DNA of 64,000 nucleotides from the NCBI RefSeq assembly GCF_000472425.1, contig NZ_AXAI01000005.1:186001-250000 (forward strand), written 5' to 3'. Of the stretch, positions 9,228-18,414 are shown in pieces. Both the position numbers and the translations under genes were made by a program. Below the pieces are notes generated by a model. That model saw nothing but the letters and a program-made list of their open reading frames with translations, made no database searches and was not told the DNA's origin. The number at the start of each line of letters is the position of its first letter. Position 1 is the stretch's first letter. Source of the stretch: Bradyrhizobium sp. Tv2a-2 (lineage in GTDB: Bacteria; Pseudomonadota; Alphaproteobacteria; Rhizobiales; Xanthobacteraceae).

Positions 9228-9464
9228 ATGCGCAGTGACGAGCCGTACTACCCGATCAACACCGCCGCCGACCGCGCGATCCTGTACGGCTATCGCATGA
9301 TGATGGAGCCGTATCCGAACGTCATCTTCGGCGGCCGGCTCGGCTCCTACAAATATCTCGACATGCACCAGGCGATCGACGCCGCGCTTAAGACGTTCGA
9401 GAACGAGGTCACGGCCTTCCTTGCAGGACAAGACATACCCGAGCGTGTCGTCATGGCGGGCTGA
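9228..9464 (+). pseudogene. C-terminal remnant of UDP-galactopyranose mutase
   Basis: The 78-residue frame reads DEPYYPINTAADRAILYGYR, then NVIFGGRLGSYKYLDMHQAI and ALKTFENEV, which is the C-terminal end of UDP-galactopyranose mutase (Glf), including the loop that binds FAD and UDP-galactose. A full enzyme has about 370-400 residues; the N-terminal FAD-binding part is missing upstream (8957-9227 carries no matching frame). It is therefore a truncated relic, possibly left by deletion of a surface-polysaccharide gene. The region 8957-9227 holds no gene I can support. Confidence 0.75.
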
Positions 9465-9663
9465 GCAGGCGGTTCGGCACCGAGCACAGACACGCCGTGC
9501 ACTGCAGCACGCCAAAAGCACTCCAAGCCGGCGCGCTTTCTGAAATCGAAACGACCGATTCATGTGGGCATTAACCGCAAGTTGCCTGCTGCGCCTTTTT
9601 CCCTCCTCACATGCGGCTTAATCTCGCTGACGCGCCATATGGCCGTGACAAGGGAGGACTCTG

Positions 9664-10386
9664 ATGAATAGCGACAAACTAGCAGCCGAGGCCATCGGGA
9701 CCTTCTGGCTGACCTTTGGCGGCTGCGGCAGCGCGGTGATCTCGGCCGGATTTCCCCATGTCGGGATCGGGCTGCTCGGCGTGGCGCTCGCATTCGGCCT
9801 CACCGTGCTGACGATGGCGTACTCCATCGGTCATATTTCCGGCTGCCACCTCAATCCCGCCGTGACGGTGGGGCTCGCCTGCGGCGGGCGCTTTCCGACC
9901 AGCCTCGTCGTCCCCTACATCATCGCGCAGGTGATCGGCGCAATCGTCGCTGCCGCGGTGCTGTATGTGATTGCCAGCGGAGCGCCCGACTTCAGCCTCG
10001 CCGGCAGCTTCGCGGCGAACGGCTATGGCGATCACTCGCCCGGCAAATACGGGCTCGGTTCCTGTCTTGTGAGCGAAATCGTGCTGACCATGATGTTTCT
10101 GTTTGTCATCATGGGCTCGACCCACGGCAAGGCGCCCGCGGGATTTGCGCCGATCGCCATCGGGCTCGCGCTGACGCTGATCCACCTGATCAGCATCCCC
10201 GTGACGAATACGTCGGTGAACCCGGCGCGCAGCACCGGGCCGGCACTGTTCGTCGGCGGCTGGGCGCTGGCGCAGCTCTGGCTGTTCTGGGTGGCGCCCT
10301 TGATCGGCGGCGCGCTCGGCGGATTTCTATACCGGTGGCTGAGCCCGGAGCCGACAGGCGAGGTGACGGGCAAGGCACCGGCCTGA
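9664..10386 (+). CDS. aqpZ: aquaporin Z
   Basis: Water channel of the MIP family in the inner membrane, 240 residues with six membrane helices. Both NPA boxes are intact: [10 protein letters not shown] near residue 64 and TSVNPARS near residue 186. The motif [19 protein letters not shown] is typical of AqpZ rather than GlpF, as is the short loop after the second NPA. ATG 9664 follows GGGAGGAC at good spacing. It is convergent with the K+/H+ antiporter gene, with a hairpin between them. The expected role is rapid water flux during osmotic change. Confidence 0.95.
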   Translation: MNSDKLAAEAIGTFWLTFGGCGSAVISAGFPHVGIGLLGVALAFGLTVLTMAYSIGHISGCHLNPAVTVGLACGGRFPTSLVVPYIIAQVIGAIVAAAVLYVIASGAPDFSLAGSFAANGYGDHSPGKYGLGSCLVSEIVLTMMFLFVIMGSTHGKAPAGFAPIAIGLALTLIHLISIPVTNTSVNPARSTGPALFVGGWALAQLWLFWVAPLIGGALGGFLYRWLSPEPTGEVTGKAPA

Positions 10387-10426
10387 GGCGATCGTTTGCG
10401 TCCCCGGAGACATTGACGTCAGGCGA

Positions 10427-10461
10427 AGCGGGTGAGCTGCCGGCCAGCAGCCTCACCCGCT
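10427..10461. terminator. hairpin between convergent genes
   Basis: AGCGGGTGAG (10427-10436) pairs perfectly with CTCACCCGCT (10452-10461), with an inner CTGC/GCAG stem. No T-run follows on either side, so this is a possible bidirectional or processing hairpin between aqpZ and the antiporter gene. Confidence 0.45.
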
Positions 10462-10521
10462 GCAGACGAAAATTGCTTCAGATGTCGCGGCACCGCGACG
10501 CTTGCGGGTTCGGATCGTGCC

Positions 10522-12315
10522 CTAAATCCCCGCGACCTGCGCCCACACGTCAGCGAGCTTGTGCTTGATGCTGTCCCACCGCGTGGGCGGTACCTTTTCG
10601 TCTCCCTCCTCGGGCAGGCGCAGGCCCACCACATTGACGCGGCCGCCGGAGATGCTGCGGGCGACCAGCACGATGGTGTCGAGCGCGACCGTTGCGCCCT
10701 CCTTCGGCGCGTGATCGAGATGGACGTCGAAGTAATCCGACAGCGTCAGCTTCTTGTCGTCATCGGCAGCTTGGATGCCGTAGATCTCGGCGACCTCGCC
10801 AAGTGTGTGCTCGCCCGAGACCATGAAATCGCCGAGCAGATGCGGGTCGGGCGCGGAGCTCGGCTGCATGTCGACAAAGAAGCGGTCCAGCGCCTCCGCC
10901 TTCTCCGGCGGCGCCAGCAGATAGATGTAATCGCCCGGCGAGATCGGATCGGCCTCGGCGGGCGAGAGAATGTTCTGGTTGCGGATGACGAGCGTGGGCT
11001 TGGACCAGGACGGGATCAGGCCGCGGCGGAAGAACAGGCTCTTCGGCCGCACTGGATAGCCGACCAGCTCCTGCTCGAGCTGACCCGGCAGATCGAGTTC
11101 GACGCGGCGCGGGCCGCGATCGGTGCGCGGCAGCGCGACATGCAGCCGGCGCGCGGCGGCGGCCAAGGTCCAGCCCTGGGCAAGCAGCGAGATGATGACG
11201 ACGACAAAGGCGACGTCGAAATAGAGATAGGCCTTGGAGAGGCCGACCAGCATCGGGATCGAGGCGAGGAAGATCGCAACCGCCCCGCGCAAGCCGGTCC
11301 AGGCGATGAAGGTCTTTTCGCGCCAGTTGAAGCGGAATGGCGCAAGGCATAGGAACACCGCGGCCGGCCGCGCCACGAACATCAACATCAAGGCGACCAG
11401 CACCGCCGGCAGGGCGCTGCTGGCAAGCCGATGCGGCGAGACCAGAAGACCGAGCAGCACGAACATCACGATCTGGGCCAGCCAGGTCGCGGCATCGAGG
11501 AAGGTGACGACGGAATTATGTGCGCGCGTCGGGCGGTTGCCGATGATGATGCCAGCGAGATAGACCGCAAGGTAACCCGAGGTGTGACCGATCTGCGCAG
11601 CGCCGAAAATCACCAGCGCCGCCGTGGTGACGAAGGGCGCGTGCAGACCCTGCGGCAGCGCGACGCGATTGAGCGCGAGCACCACCAGCCGGCCGCCGAT
11701 GACGCCGATGACGGCGCCGAGCACGGCTTCGCGCAGAAACTCCATCACGACATGGCCCGGCGAGCTCTGGCCGACGGTGATGAACTCGACCAGCATCAGC
11801 GTCAGGAACACGGCGAAGGGATCGTTGCTGCCGGATTCCGCCTCCAGCGTCGCGCCGACGCGTGGCCGCAAGCGCAGGCCCTGAGCATGGACCAGAAGGA
11901 ACACCGCCGCGGCATCGGTGGAGGCGACCACCGCGCCGACCAGCAGCGACTCGGTCCAGTTCAGATCGAGCGCAAATCGCGCGACGGGCGCGGTGATCAG
12001 CGCCGTCAGCAGCACGCCGGCGGTCGCCAGAATCATCGAGGGGGCGAGCACTGCCTGGATGGTCTGGAAGCGGGTGCGCAGGCCACCGTCGAACAGGATC
12101 AGGGCGAGCGCCACCGACCCCACCAGATAGGTGGTGCGGACATCGTTGAACTCGATATGACCGGGGCCGGAATCGCCGGCCAGCATGCCGATCAAAAGGA
12201 ACACGAGGAGCAGCGGTGCGCCGAAGCGCAGCGCGAGCAGGCTCGACAGGATGCCGGCCATCACCAGCACAGCGCCAAGCAGAATGGCAATGGAGACCGA
12301 GTCCAGAGAGGCCAT
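10522..12315 (-). CDS. potassium/proton antiporter, CPA1 family (NhaP2/CvrA type)
   Basis: Inner-membrane cation/proton antiporter, 597 residues. About 12-13 hydrophobic segments fill residues 1-400, with the conserved core LLVGAVVASTDAAAVF and the SND motif in LEAESGSNDPFAVFL. The C-terminal 190 residues are soluble and include a TrkA-C-type regulatory domain (LFFRRGLIPSWSKPTLVIRN...GDYIYLLAPPEKAEAL), then a CorC/HlyC-like end. This layout matches NhaP2/CvrA antiporters that expel K+ and adjust cell volume and pH. It lies between aqpZ and an MscS channel gene, forming a neighbourhood for osmotic balance. Confidence 0.9.
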   Translation of the reverse strand: MASLDSVSIAILLGAVLVMAGILSSLLALRFGAPLLLVFLLIGMLAGDSGPGHIEFNDVRTTYLVGSVALALILFDGGLRTRFQTIQAVLAPSMILATAGVLLTALITAPVARFALDLNWTESLLVGAVVASTDAAAVFLLVHAQGLRLRPRVGATLEAESGSNDPFAVFLTLMLVEFITVGQSSPGHVVMEFLREAVLGAVIGVIGGRLVVLALNRVALPQGLHAPFVTTAALVIFGAAQIGHTSGYLAVYLAGIIIGNRPTRAHNSVVTFLDAATWLAQIVMFVLLGLLVSPHRLASSALPAVLVALMLMFVARPAAVFLCLAPFRFNWREKTFIAWTGLRGAVAIFLASIPMLVGLSKAYLYFDVAFVVVIISLLAQGWTLAAAARRLHVALPRTDRGPRRVELDLPGQLEQELVGYPVRPKSLFFRRGLIPSWSKPTLVIRNQNILSPAEADPISPGDYIYLLAPPEKAEALDRFFVDMQPSSAPDPHLLGDFMVSGEHTLGEVAEIYGIQAADDDKKLTLSDYFDVHLDHAPKEGATVALDTIVLVARSISGGRVNVVGLRLPEEGDEKVPPTRWDSIKHKLADVWAQVAGI

Positions 12316-12514
12316 AAAGGAACGCGTGAAATCCGTTGCAAATAGCTGGATTTAAATCCTTATCGTCGCCACACTTCGACGCCAACCGGTTTTCCTGAAA
12401 TCGCGTCGATATGTCCGATTTTTCGACCCCAACCGGGGCTCGTCATGGGATTTTGCGCCACTTTCGAATCAATTTTGCTAACACCGCTTTGCCTGACCGG
12501 ACGAGACCTCGACG

Positions 12515-13828
12515 ATGGACATGGACTTCAAGGAGCTGACTGACTTCCTGCTGGCGGGCGCACGCTCGGTCGGCGCCGAGGTGACATCGCCCTGGTTCTA
12601 TCTGCAGTTCGGCTTGATCCTGGCAGCGGCCGGACTTGCGCTCGCCGCCGGCGCCGCCATCCGCTCGCGCGTCGACATGGACAAGCTCGGTAGTGGCTGG
12701 CCGCTGCCGCTGCGCCTGTTCATGCACGTGCTGATCAACAGTGCGCCGACCGCAGTGTTCGCGATCCTGGTGATCGTTGCCCGCATCATCATGTGGCACA
12801 GCACATGGCCGAGCCGCAGCTATCTGCTGATGGTCAGCGCCAAGCTCGCGCTGGCGTGGATCGCCATTCGCCTGGTAACCTCGACCTTACGCAATCCCTT
12901 CATCGTCCGCGTGCTGTCGATCTCGGCCTGGGTGGTCGCCGCACTCAGCATCATCGGCGAGCTCGAGCCGACCATCGAGGCGCTCGACTCGGTCGAGGTG
13001 GTGCTCGGCGGCTTCAGACTGACGCCGCTGATCCTGATCAAGCTCGGCGTGCTGCTGATCGTCGCACTCTGGCTGACCAACATCGCGAGCAACATCGCGG
13101 AAGGCTGGATCGCGCGTTCCAGCGACCTCACGCCCTCGGTGCAGGTGCTGCTGGTCAAGATGATCCGCATGGGGCTGATGATCACCGCGATTGCGGTCGC
13201 CGTCAGTGCGGTCGGCATCAACCTCTCGGCGCTGGCGATCTTCTCCGGCGCGGCCGGCGTCGGCATCGGCTTCGGCCTGCAGAAGATCATCGCCAACTTC
13301 ATCAGCGGCATTATCCTTCTGGTCGACAAGTCGGTGAAACCCGGCGACCTCGTCACCATTGGCGACAATTCCGGACGCATCAGCGCCATGAAGACCCGCT
13401 ACATCTCGGTCGCCGCCGGCGACGGCCGCGAGTTCCTGATCCCGAACGAGGACCTCGTCACGCAGAAGGTGACCAACTGGACTTATACCGACAAGAACAC
13501 GCTGGTGAAGGTGACCTTCGGGACCAATTACGAGGCCGATCCGCACCAGGTCTGCAAGCTCGCGATCGATATCGCCGCCGCCGCGCCGCGCGCGCTGAAA
13601 TCCAAGCCGCCGAACTGCCTGCTGACCGATTTTACCGATGCCGGCATGCGGTTTTCCCTGACCTTCTGGATTGCCGATCCCGACGGCATGGACGGTGTCA
13701 AAAGCGGCGTCATGCTGGCGTTGTGGGACGCCTTCAAGCGCGAGGACATCCATGTTCCCTACCCGGTGCGCGTGATCCGCGTCCGCGATGGCGCGCTGCC
13801 GGTGCAAACCTCGGATTTGACAACCTAG
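12515..13828 (+). CDS. MscS family mechanosensitive ion channel
   Basis: 437 residues. The N-terminal half has four hydrophobic segments, then the pore-lining helix and the beta domain typical of MscS: LAIFSGAAGVGIGFGLQKI (around residue 245), FISGIILLVDKSVKPGDLV, then GDNSGRISAMKTRYISVAAGDGREFLIPNEDLV. The channel opens under membrane tension to release solutes on hypo-osmotic shock. It is larger than E. coli MscS (286 residues), resembling YbdG/YnaI-type members with extra N-terminal helices. ATG 12515 lies 200 bases from the divergent antiporter start, so the two may share a regulatory region. Confidence 0.92.
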   Translation: MDMDFKELTDFLLAGARSVGAEVTSPWFYLQFGLILAAAGLALAAGAAIRSRVDMDKLGSGWPLPLRLFMHVLINSAPTAVFAILVIVARIIMWHSTWPSRSYLLMVSAKLALAWIAIRLVTSTLRNPFIVRVLSISAWVVAALSIIGELEPTIEALDSVEVVLGGFRLTPLILIKLGVLLIVALWLTNIASNIAEGWIARSSDLTPSVQVLLVKMIRMGLMITAIAVAVSAVGINLSALAIFSGAAGVGIGFGLQKIIANFISGIILLVDKSVKPGDLVTIGDNSGRISAMKTRYISVAAGDGREFLIPNEDLVTQKVTNWTYTDKNTLVKVTFGTNYEADPHQVCKLAIDIAAAAPRALKSKPPNCLLTDFTDAGMRFSLTFWIADPDGMDGVKSGVMLALWDAFKREDIHVPYPVRVIRVRDGALPVQTSDLTT

Positions 13829-13916
13829 GCGCCAGTGCGTGCCGAAAGGCGCGACTTGCGAAAGCCCCCGCAATCATTAAATTAGCCAGATTGCCAATTG
13901 AGCTGCAGCCGCGGCC

Positions 13917-14046
13917 TTCACCTCTCCCGAAGGGAGGGGTCGATTTGCGGAGCAAATCGGGTGAGGGGTTACCGTCCCTCGTGAGAGCCGAGACCCCTCA
14001 CCCGGATTGCTGCGCAATCCGACCCTCCCCGCCGGCGAGAAGTGAA
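13917..14046. repeat. palindromic intergenic repeat
   Basis: Made of inverted segments: CCTCTCCC/GGGAGGGG, GATTTGCGGAGCAAATC, then ACCCCTCACCC...GGATTGCTGCGCAATCC. It fills the gap between the MscS and map genes. A related but diverged block lies at 27628-27795 (both contain GAGACCCCTCACCC), which supports a repeat family in this genome. Confidence 0.65.
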
Positions 14047-14072
14047 GCCCCCCAAGAGAAGACGATTTCCGA

Positions 14073-14897
14073 ATGAGCTACGTCGACGCCACCGATACCT
14101 CCTTACGCAAGACCGGGCAGATCAAGCTGCACGGGTCGAACGCTTTTGTCGGTATGCGCAAGGCGGGCGCCCTGGTTGCCAAATGCCTCGATGAGCTTAC
14201 CGACATCGTGAGACCCGGGGTTCCAACCTCAAGGATCGACGATTTCGTGCGCGAGTTCGCCTTCAGCCATGGCGCCTACCCGGCGACGCTGATGTATCGC
14301 GGCTATCGCTATTCGACCTGCACCTCGATCAACCATGTGGTCTGCCACGGCATGCCGGGCGATCGCGCGCTGAAGGAAGGCGACGTCGTCAATGTCGACG
14401 TCACCTTCATCGTCGACGGCTGGTACGGCGATTCGAGCCGGATGTATGCGATCGAGCCGATCGCGCGCAAATCGGAGCGGCTGATCGAGGTCACCTATGA
14501 AGCGATGATGCGCGGTATCGCTGCGGTGAAGCCCGGCGCCACCACCGGCGACATCGGCTACGCCATCCAGAGCTTTGTCGAGCCGCAGGGCATGAGCGTG
14601 GTGCGCGATTTCTGCGGCCATGGATTGGGGCGCATGTTCCACGACGAGCCCAACATCATCCATATCGGCCGGCCCGGCGAGGGCGTGCTGCTCAAGCCCG
14701 GAATGTTCTTCACCATCGAGCCGATGATCAATCTCGGCAAGCCGCATGTGAAGATCCTCTCCGACGGCTGGACCGCGGTGACGCGCGACCGCTCGCTGTC
14801 GGCGCAGTTCGAGCATTCGGTCGGCGTGACCGCCGACGGCGTCGAGATCTTTACGCTGTCGCAGCGGCACAATGAGAGGCCCTACGTGCAGGTCTGA
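14073..14897 (+). CDS. map: type I methionine aminopeptidase
   Basis: Removes the initiator methionine from nascent proteins. The pita-bread fold ligands are all present: Asp in VVNVDVTFIVDGWYGDSS (two Asp, near residues 109 and 120), His in CGHGLGRMFHDEP (about 185), Glu in FFTIEPMI (about 218) and Glu in QFEHSVGV (about 250). The length of 274 residues agrees with bacterial type I enzymes. ATG 14073 directly follows the palindromic repeat. An essential housekeeping gene; probably monocistronic. Confidence 0.95.
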   Translation: MSYVDATDTSLRKTGQIKLHGSNAFVGMRKAGALVAKCLDELTDIVRPGVPTSRIDDFVREFAFSHGAYPATLMYRGYRYSTCTSINHVVCHGMPGDRALKEGDVVNVDVTFIVDGWYGDSSRMYAIEPIARKSERLIEVTYEAMMRGIAAVKPGATTGDIGYAIQSFVEPQGMSVVRDFCGHGLGRMFHDEPNIIHIGRPGEGVLLKPGMFFTIEPMINLGKPHVKILSDGWTAVTRDRSLSAQFEHSVGVTADGVEIFTLSQRHNERPYVQV

Positions 14898-15024
14898 TTT
14901 CGTCAGACCGTTTACGGCCGGCGTTGCCGGCAATGATGCGATGGGATGGTTGCCGCTATGTTCACCCCTCCCGAAGGCAGAGGTGCGCACCGCGGCGACC
15001 CGTCGAAGCCAATCTTCGAGCGCG

Positions 15025-15672
15025 CTAATTCGCGGCACGCTTCGGTGGCCCGGCGGGCGGCATCGTCCGTGTGAAGCTCTCGCGCGCCGCATGACGCGCG
15101 TAATAGCGCCCCAGATTTGTCTCGGGCCCGAGGGCCGCCGCACCCAGGGGCAGTTGCCTGACGTAGTAGAGGATCGGCATCAGGTTGATGTCGGCCAGGG
15201 TGAACTGGTCGCCGACGAGGTAACCGGTCGCGGCCACCGCATGATCGAGAATCTCGAGCTGTGTGCGAACCGCCGGTGTCACGGCCTCGATCGTGTTCCG
15301 GTCTGGCTTGCCATCGGCGGTCTTCGGCACCGCGTAGGCGAAGAGATAGGTGCGAACGAGGGTCGCATCCATGACGGTGTTCACCAGCGACACCCACTGC
15401 TCGGTAAGCGCAGCGAGGCGGGCATCGTCCGGGATGAGCTGGGGTCCCGGGAAGCGGCGATCAAGATAGGTCGCGATTGCCTTGGACTCGCAGAGCTCAA
15501 GGTCGCCGTCGCGCAGCACCGGCATCTTGCCGAAGGGATGAATGCGACAAAGCTCCGGCGCGCCGAGCAACGTCTCGGTCAGGACGTAGTCGATGCCCTT
15601 CTCCTCGCAGACCATGCGCACGACGCGTGTATATGAGGACCGCAAGGAGCCGAGGATTTCCGGCTTGCTCAT
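15025..15672 (-). CDS. glutathione S-transferase family protein
   Basis: 215 residues. The N-terminal thioredoxin-fold domain (KPEILGSLRSSYTRVVRMVCEEKGIDY, with the cis-Pro site KMPVLRDGD and the glutathione-binding ESKAIATYLD) is followed by an all-helical C-terminal domain with the N-capping motif FTLADINLMPILYY. It is the last gene of a three-gene operon after an ArsR-type repressor and an SRPBCC protein (18 bases gap). The substrate is unknown; detoxification is the usual role. Confidence 0.88.
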   Translation of the reverse strand: MSKPEILGSLRSSYTRVVRMVCEEKGIDYVLTETLLGAPELCRIHPFGKMPVLRDGDLELCESKAIATYLDRRFPGPQLIPDDARLAALTEQWVSLVNTVMDATLVRTYLFAYAVPKTADGKPDRNTIEAVTPAVRTQLEILDHAVAATGYLVGDQFTLADINLMPILYYVRQLPLGAAALGPETNLGRYYARHAARESFTRTMPPAGPPKRAAN

Positions 15673-15690
15673 CGCTTGCTCTCCTCAAGC

Positions 15691-16137
15691 TCACGCGCGG
15701 GCCATCGCCGCCATACGATCGAACGCCGCGGACCAGCCACTGCCGTGACCATCGCGGGCGCCTTTGGTATCGAAGCGCTGCTGCACCAGCACCAGGCGGG
15801 TGCCGCCCGGAGCCGCCTCGAAGGTGACCGTCACCTCGGTCTCGTGGCCGCGGATACCGCCGGCGCCTTCCCACGCCCATGTAAAGCAGAGTCGGTGCGG
15901 CGGATCGACGATCCGATAGACGCCGCTGGTCGCAACCTCATCACCGTCGGGCTTCCGCATCGTCACACGCCAGTGTCCGGCGACCTTGCTATCCAGCCGA
16001 TCGACCGACGCCTCGTAGCCGTCAGGCGCCCACCATTTCACCAGCTGGGCCGGCTCGGTCCACAGCGCGAACAGCGGCGCGGGATCCATCGGGATCAATC
16101 GCTCCAGACGGAGCGTCGTCTCGGCGTCATCGCTCAC
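15691..16137 (-). CDS. SRPBCC/AHSA1-like lipid-binding-fold protein
   Basis: 148 residues of the START/Bet v1-like superfamily, subgroup AHSA1. Diagnostic stretches are LERLIPMDPAPLFALWTEPAQLVKWWAP and YRIVDPPHRLCFTWAWEG, followed by VTVTFEAAPGGTRLVL. Its ATG overlaps the stop of the ArsR-type gene by four bases (ATGA), so translation is coupled. ArsR plus AHSA1 pairs are common in proteobacteria; the ligand of this protein is not known. Confidence 0.85.
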   Translation of the reverse strand: MSDDAETTLRLERLIPMDPAPLFALWTEPAQLVKWWAPDGYEASVDRLDSKVAGHWRVTMRKPDGDEVATSGVYRIVDPPHRLCFTWAWEGAGGIRGHETEVTVTFEAAPGGTRLVLVQQRFDTKGARDGHGSGWSAAFDRMAAMARA

Positions 16138-16484
16138 GACTTCCTCCGCTTCGGCGTTTGCTGGGCGGCCACGGTCTCAAGCCGGTCCAGTGCAGCGGTC
16201 CAGTACCGCCGCTGCCGCGTTAACCAGCTTTCCACCGGCTCGAGCGCGTTGTCGCGCATGCGCACATAGCGCCATTGGCGCTCGACCCGCCGTTCAATCA
16301 GCCCGGCACGCTCCAGCACCTGGAGATGCCGTGAGATCGCCTGCGTGCTGATCGCGAAAGGCGCGGCGACATCGCCGACATTGAGCTCGCCTGCGGCGAG
16401 CAGCCGCTCGACGATCTTCCGTCGGGTCGGGTCGGCGAGCGCCGCAAGGACGCCGTCGAGCCGAGGGGCCTGTGAGGTAACCAT
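16134..16484 (-). CDS. ArsR-type winged-helix repressor
   Basis: 116 residues. The winged-helix domain spans about residues 10-90: LADPTRRKIVERLLAAGELNVGDVAAPFAISTQAISRHLQVLERAGLIERRVERQWRYVRM, where STQAISRHLQVLERAGL is the recognition helix. No Cys cluster of the metal-sensing ArsR proteins is present, so this belongs to the non-metal subgroup that accompanies AHSA1 proteins. A perfect palindrome lies 17 bases before its start and is a likely autoregulatory site. First gene of the ArsR-SRPBCC-GST operon. Confidence 0.88.
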   Translation of the reverse strand: MVTSQAPRLDGVLAALADPTRRKIVERLLAAGELNVGDVAAPFAISTQAISRHLQVLERAGLIERRVERQWRYVRMRDNALEPVESWLTRQRRYWTAALDRLETVAAQQTPKRRKS

Positions 16485-16500
16485 CGGCAGGTCCTTATTT

Positions 16501-16512
16501 AACAGATCTGTT
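16501..16512. promoter_or_regulatory. candidate ArsR-type operator
   Basis: AACAGATCTGTT is a perfect 12-base palindrome placed 17 bases upstream of the repressor ATG, in an AT-rich promoter-like stretch (TATTTAACAGATCTGTTTAGTAAC). Autoregulation through this site is inferred. Confidence 0.5.
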
Positions 16513-16770
16513 TAGTAACATTTCAGTTGATCAATGTCAACGCGCGGCGGCATCCGTGATCGCGGGCGGATGCGTTCGCCGATATGACGCGCTTCATTCG
16601 GTCGCGAAGTACGCCGGCGCGGGGCACGCAGCAGCGCGCCGCCGATTGCCGCAACCAAGGTCCAGCCGGCATGGGCATAGGCCCAGATGGAATTTCGCGC
16701 CGCCCGGCCCCTCAGAACGTAGCGCACTTCGTGGTTGCAAATTGATGCGTCGTCACTGCACAGTAGGGCC

Positions 16771-17502
16771 ATGAGCAGCGAGACCAGCGAAGCCCCCGAC
16801 AAGACGCCGCCCAAGCCCGCGCGCGCAGAGCCGCCACATTATCACGGCCATCGCCAGCGGTTGCGGGAGCGTTTCCGCAGCGCCGGCGCCGCTGCACTCG
16901 GCGATTATGAACTGCTGGAGCTGGTGCTGTTCGCGGCCCAGCCACGGCGCGACATGAAGCCGCTGGCGAAAGCGCTGCTGAAACGGTTCGGCTCCTTTGC
17001 CGAGGTTATCCATGCGCCGGAAACGCTTCTGCGCGAGATCGACGGCATCGGAGAGGCCTGTATCGACCAGCTCAAGCTGATCGCGGCCGCCGCGACCCGC
17101 GTCACGCGGGGAGAGCTGAAGCATCGCACCCTGCTCTCCTCATGGAACGAGGTCATCGACTATTGCCGCACCAGCATGGCCTTTGCCGACAAGGAGCAGT
17201 TCCGCATCCTGTTCCTGGACAAGCGCAACCAGCTCATATCAGACGAGGTGCAGCAGACCGGCACGGTCGACCATACCCCGGTCTATCCCCGCGAGGTGAT
17301 GAAGCGTGCCCTGGAGCTTTCGGCCACCGCGATCATCCTGGTGCACAATCACCCAAGCGGCGATCCGACGCCGTCGCAGGCCGACGTGCGGATGACCAAA
17401 TCAATCGTGGACATCGCAGGCCCACTCGGCATTACCGTGCATGACCACATCATCGTAGGCAGGAATGGGCATGCGAGTTTGAAGGGGATGAAGCTGATGT
17501 GA
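16771..17502 (+). CDS. radC: RadC family JAB-domain protein
   Basis: 243 residues from ATG 16771 (a longer frame from 16735 is unlikely). The N-terminal helix-hairpin-helix region reads [22 protein letters not shown]; the JAMM/MPN+ metalloprotease-type motif is complete: [31 protein letters not shown], with Glu, HxH, Ser and Asp in the right order. Despite its name, RadC has no established DNA-repair function; the JAB domain suggests a zinc-dependent hydrolase. The Pro-rich N-terminus ([19 protein letters not shown]) is common in alphaproteobacterial members. Monocistronic. Confidence 0.92.
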   Translation: MSSETSEAPDKTPPKPARAEPPHYHGHRQRLRERFRSAGAAALGDYELLELVLFAAQPRRDMKPLAKALLKRFGSFAEVIHAPETLLREIDGIGEACIDQLKLIAAAATRVTRGELKHRTLLSSWNEVIDYCRTSMAFADKEQFRILFLDKRNQLISDEVQQTGTVDHTPVYPREVMKRALELSATAIILVHNHPSGDPTPSQADVRMTKSIVDIAGPLGITVHDHIIVGRNGHASLKGMKLM

Positions 17503-17534
17503 GGACGGCGGTGTGCGCCGCGTCTCGATGCTCA

Positions 17535-17550
17535 TTTACCATCTATTAAC
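17535..17550. promoter_or_regulatory. CtrA-like site
   Basis: TTTA-N7-TTAAC matches the alphaproteobacterial CtrA consensus TTAA-N7-TTAAC at all but one base. It is 85 bases before a small open frame and 33 bases after radC. One such match can arise by chance. Confidence 0.3.
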
Positions 17551-17634
17551 TCTTCGCTTCGCGATTCCGGCCATGCGTGAGAGAGTGGATCATCGAATGA
17601 GCGGGGTAGCTCATCATCGGATGCGAGGGAATCG

Positions 17635-17808
17635 ATGATGACCAAGGTTGGCGAGCAAATGCGGCGCGCGGCGCTCGCAATGAGTCGAGCCGATTTGATC
17701 GACACATGTCTGCGTTGGATCAAGCAACTGAGCGTCATACCGGCCCCTGCTCAAGTGAACAGGCTGGCCTGCATCAAAATTCGAATTGACGTCCGGCGCG
17801 ATCGCTGA
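17635..17808 (+). CDS. possible small protein (57 residues)
   Basis: A short frame starting with two ATGs (17635, 17638): MMTKVGEQMRRAALAMSRAD, then LIDTCLRWIKQLSVIPAPAQ and a basic tail ending VRRDR. It is predicted to be mostly helical with an amphipathic middle part. It sits in an otherwise empty 357-base gap, preceded by the CtrA-like site and followed within ten bases by a stable hairpin. No family recognised and only a weak ribosome binding site (GAGGGA); it may not be translated. Confidence 0.3.
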   Translation: MMTKVGEQMRRAALAMSRADLIDTCLRWIKQLSVIPAPAQVNRLACIKIRIDVRRDR

Positions 17809-17811
17809 CGC

Positions 17812-17850
17812 AAAAAGCTTCGCCGCCGGCCCGATGGCGCAGCGGCGAAG
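17812..17850 (-). terminator. rho-independent terminator of the glycine-zipper gene
   Basis: Read on the minus strand, CTTCGCCGC and GCGGCGAAG (17842-17850 and 17818-17826) form a nine-pair stem, followed by CTTTTTG. It begins 10 bases after the stop of the minus-strand gene at 17860. Confidence 0.7.
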
Positions 17851-17859
17851 TCAATTTCA

Positions 17860-18165
17860 CTAATAGCAAAAACGCGGGGCGGCGCGGACCCAATAGCCGT
17901 CAGGACGCTGCAGGTAGCAGCCATCGCGGTAATAGTAATAGCCGTTGCGGCGGCGCTCGCCTTCGCTGGCGATCGCGGCACCCGTGCCAGCACCGAGGAC
18001 TGCGCCGATGGCCGCACCGCGGCCCCCGCCGAGCGCTCCCCCGACGATCGCGCCAGCGGCGCCGCCGAAGATCGCGCCGCCCAGCGTATCCTGAGCGAAG
18101 GCCTCGTGAGCCGGCATGGCAAACGCGAGCGCAAGGACGGCCGCAGTCCCGAACTTCCTCAACAT
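17860..18165 (-). CDS. small exported glycine-zipper protein
   Basis: 101 residues. A signal peptide (MLRKFGTAAVLALAFAMPAHEAFA) precedes a Gly-rich hydrophobic stretch DTLGGAIFGGAAGAIVGGAL then GGGRGAAIGAVLGAGTGAAI, the glycine-zipper pattern of membrane-associating envelope proteins. The C-terminal end is Tyr-rich (GYYYYRDGCYLQRPDGYWV) with two cysteines. I chose ATG 18165 because GGAGG lies at good spacing; the upstream extension is not conserved-looking. Probably an outer-membrane or periplasmic structural/stress protein. Confidence 0.8.
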   Translation of the reverse strand: MLRKFGTAAVLALAFAMPAHEAFAQDTLGGAIFGGAAGAIVGGALGGGRGAAIGAVLGAGTGAAIASEGERRRNGYYYYRDGCYLQRPDGYWVRAAPRFCY

Positions 18166-18414
18166 TCCAACTCCTCCATTTGGCTTGTCGACGACGCTTG
18201 TTCGCAATGGTTCGAGAAGAAGTCAACCACGATTCCCTCGCCCGCACTGGCCTGCCTTTGAACCGACTGCACCGACGATTCCACTTATGACAGCGCGAGT
18301 TGTCACGACGACAGGGTGGCGGCGGAACAAACAACCGTGCAGACACGGATAATGAGGCTATTTTTGAGCGCTCTGATGGCAAACAGGCGTCGGCGTATAG
18401 CGGCGACACTGGCC

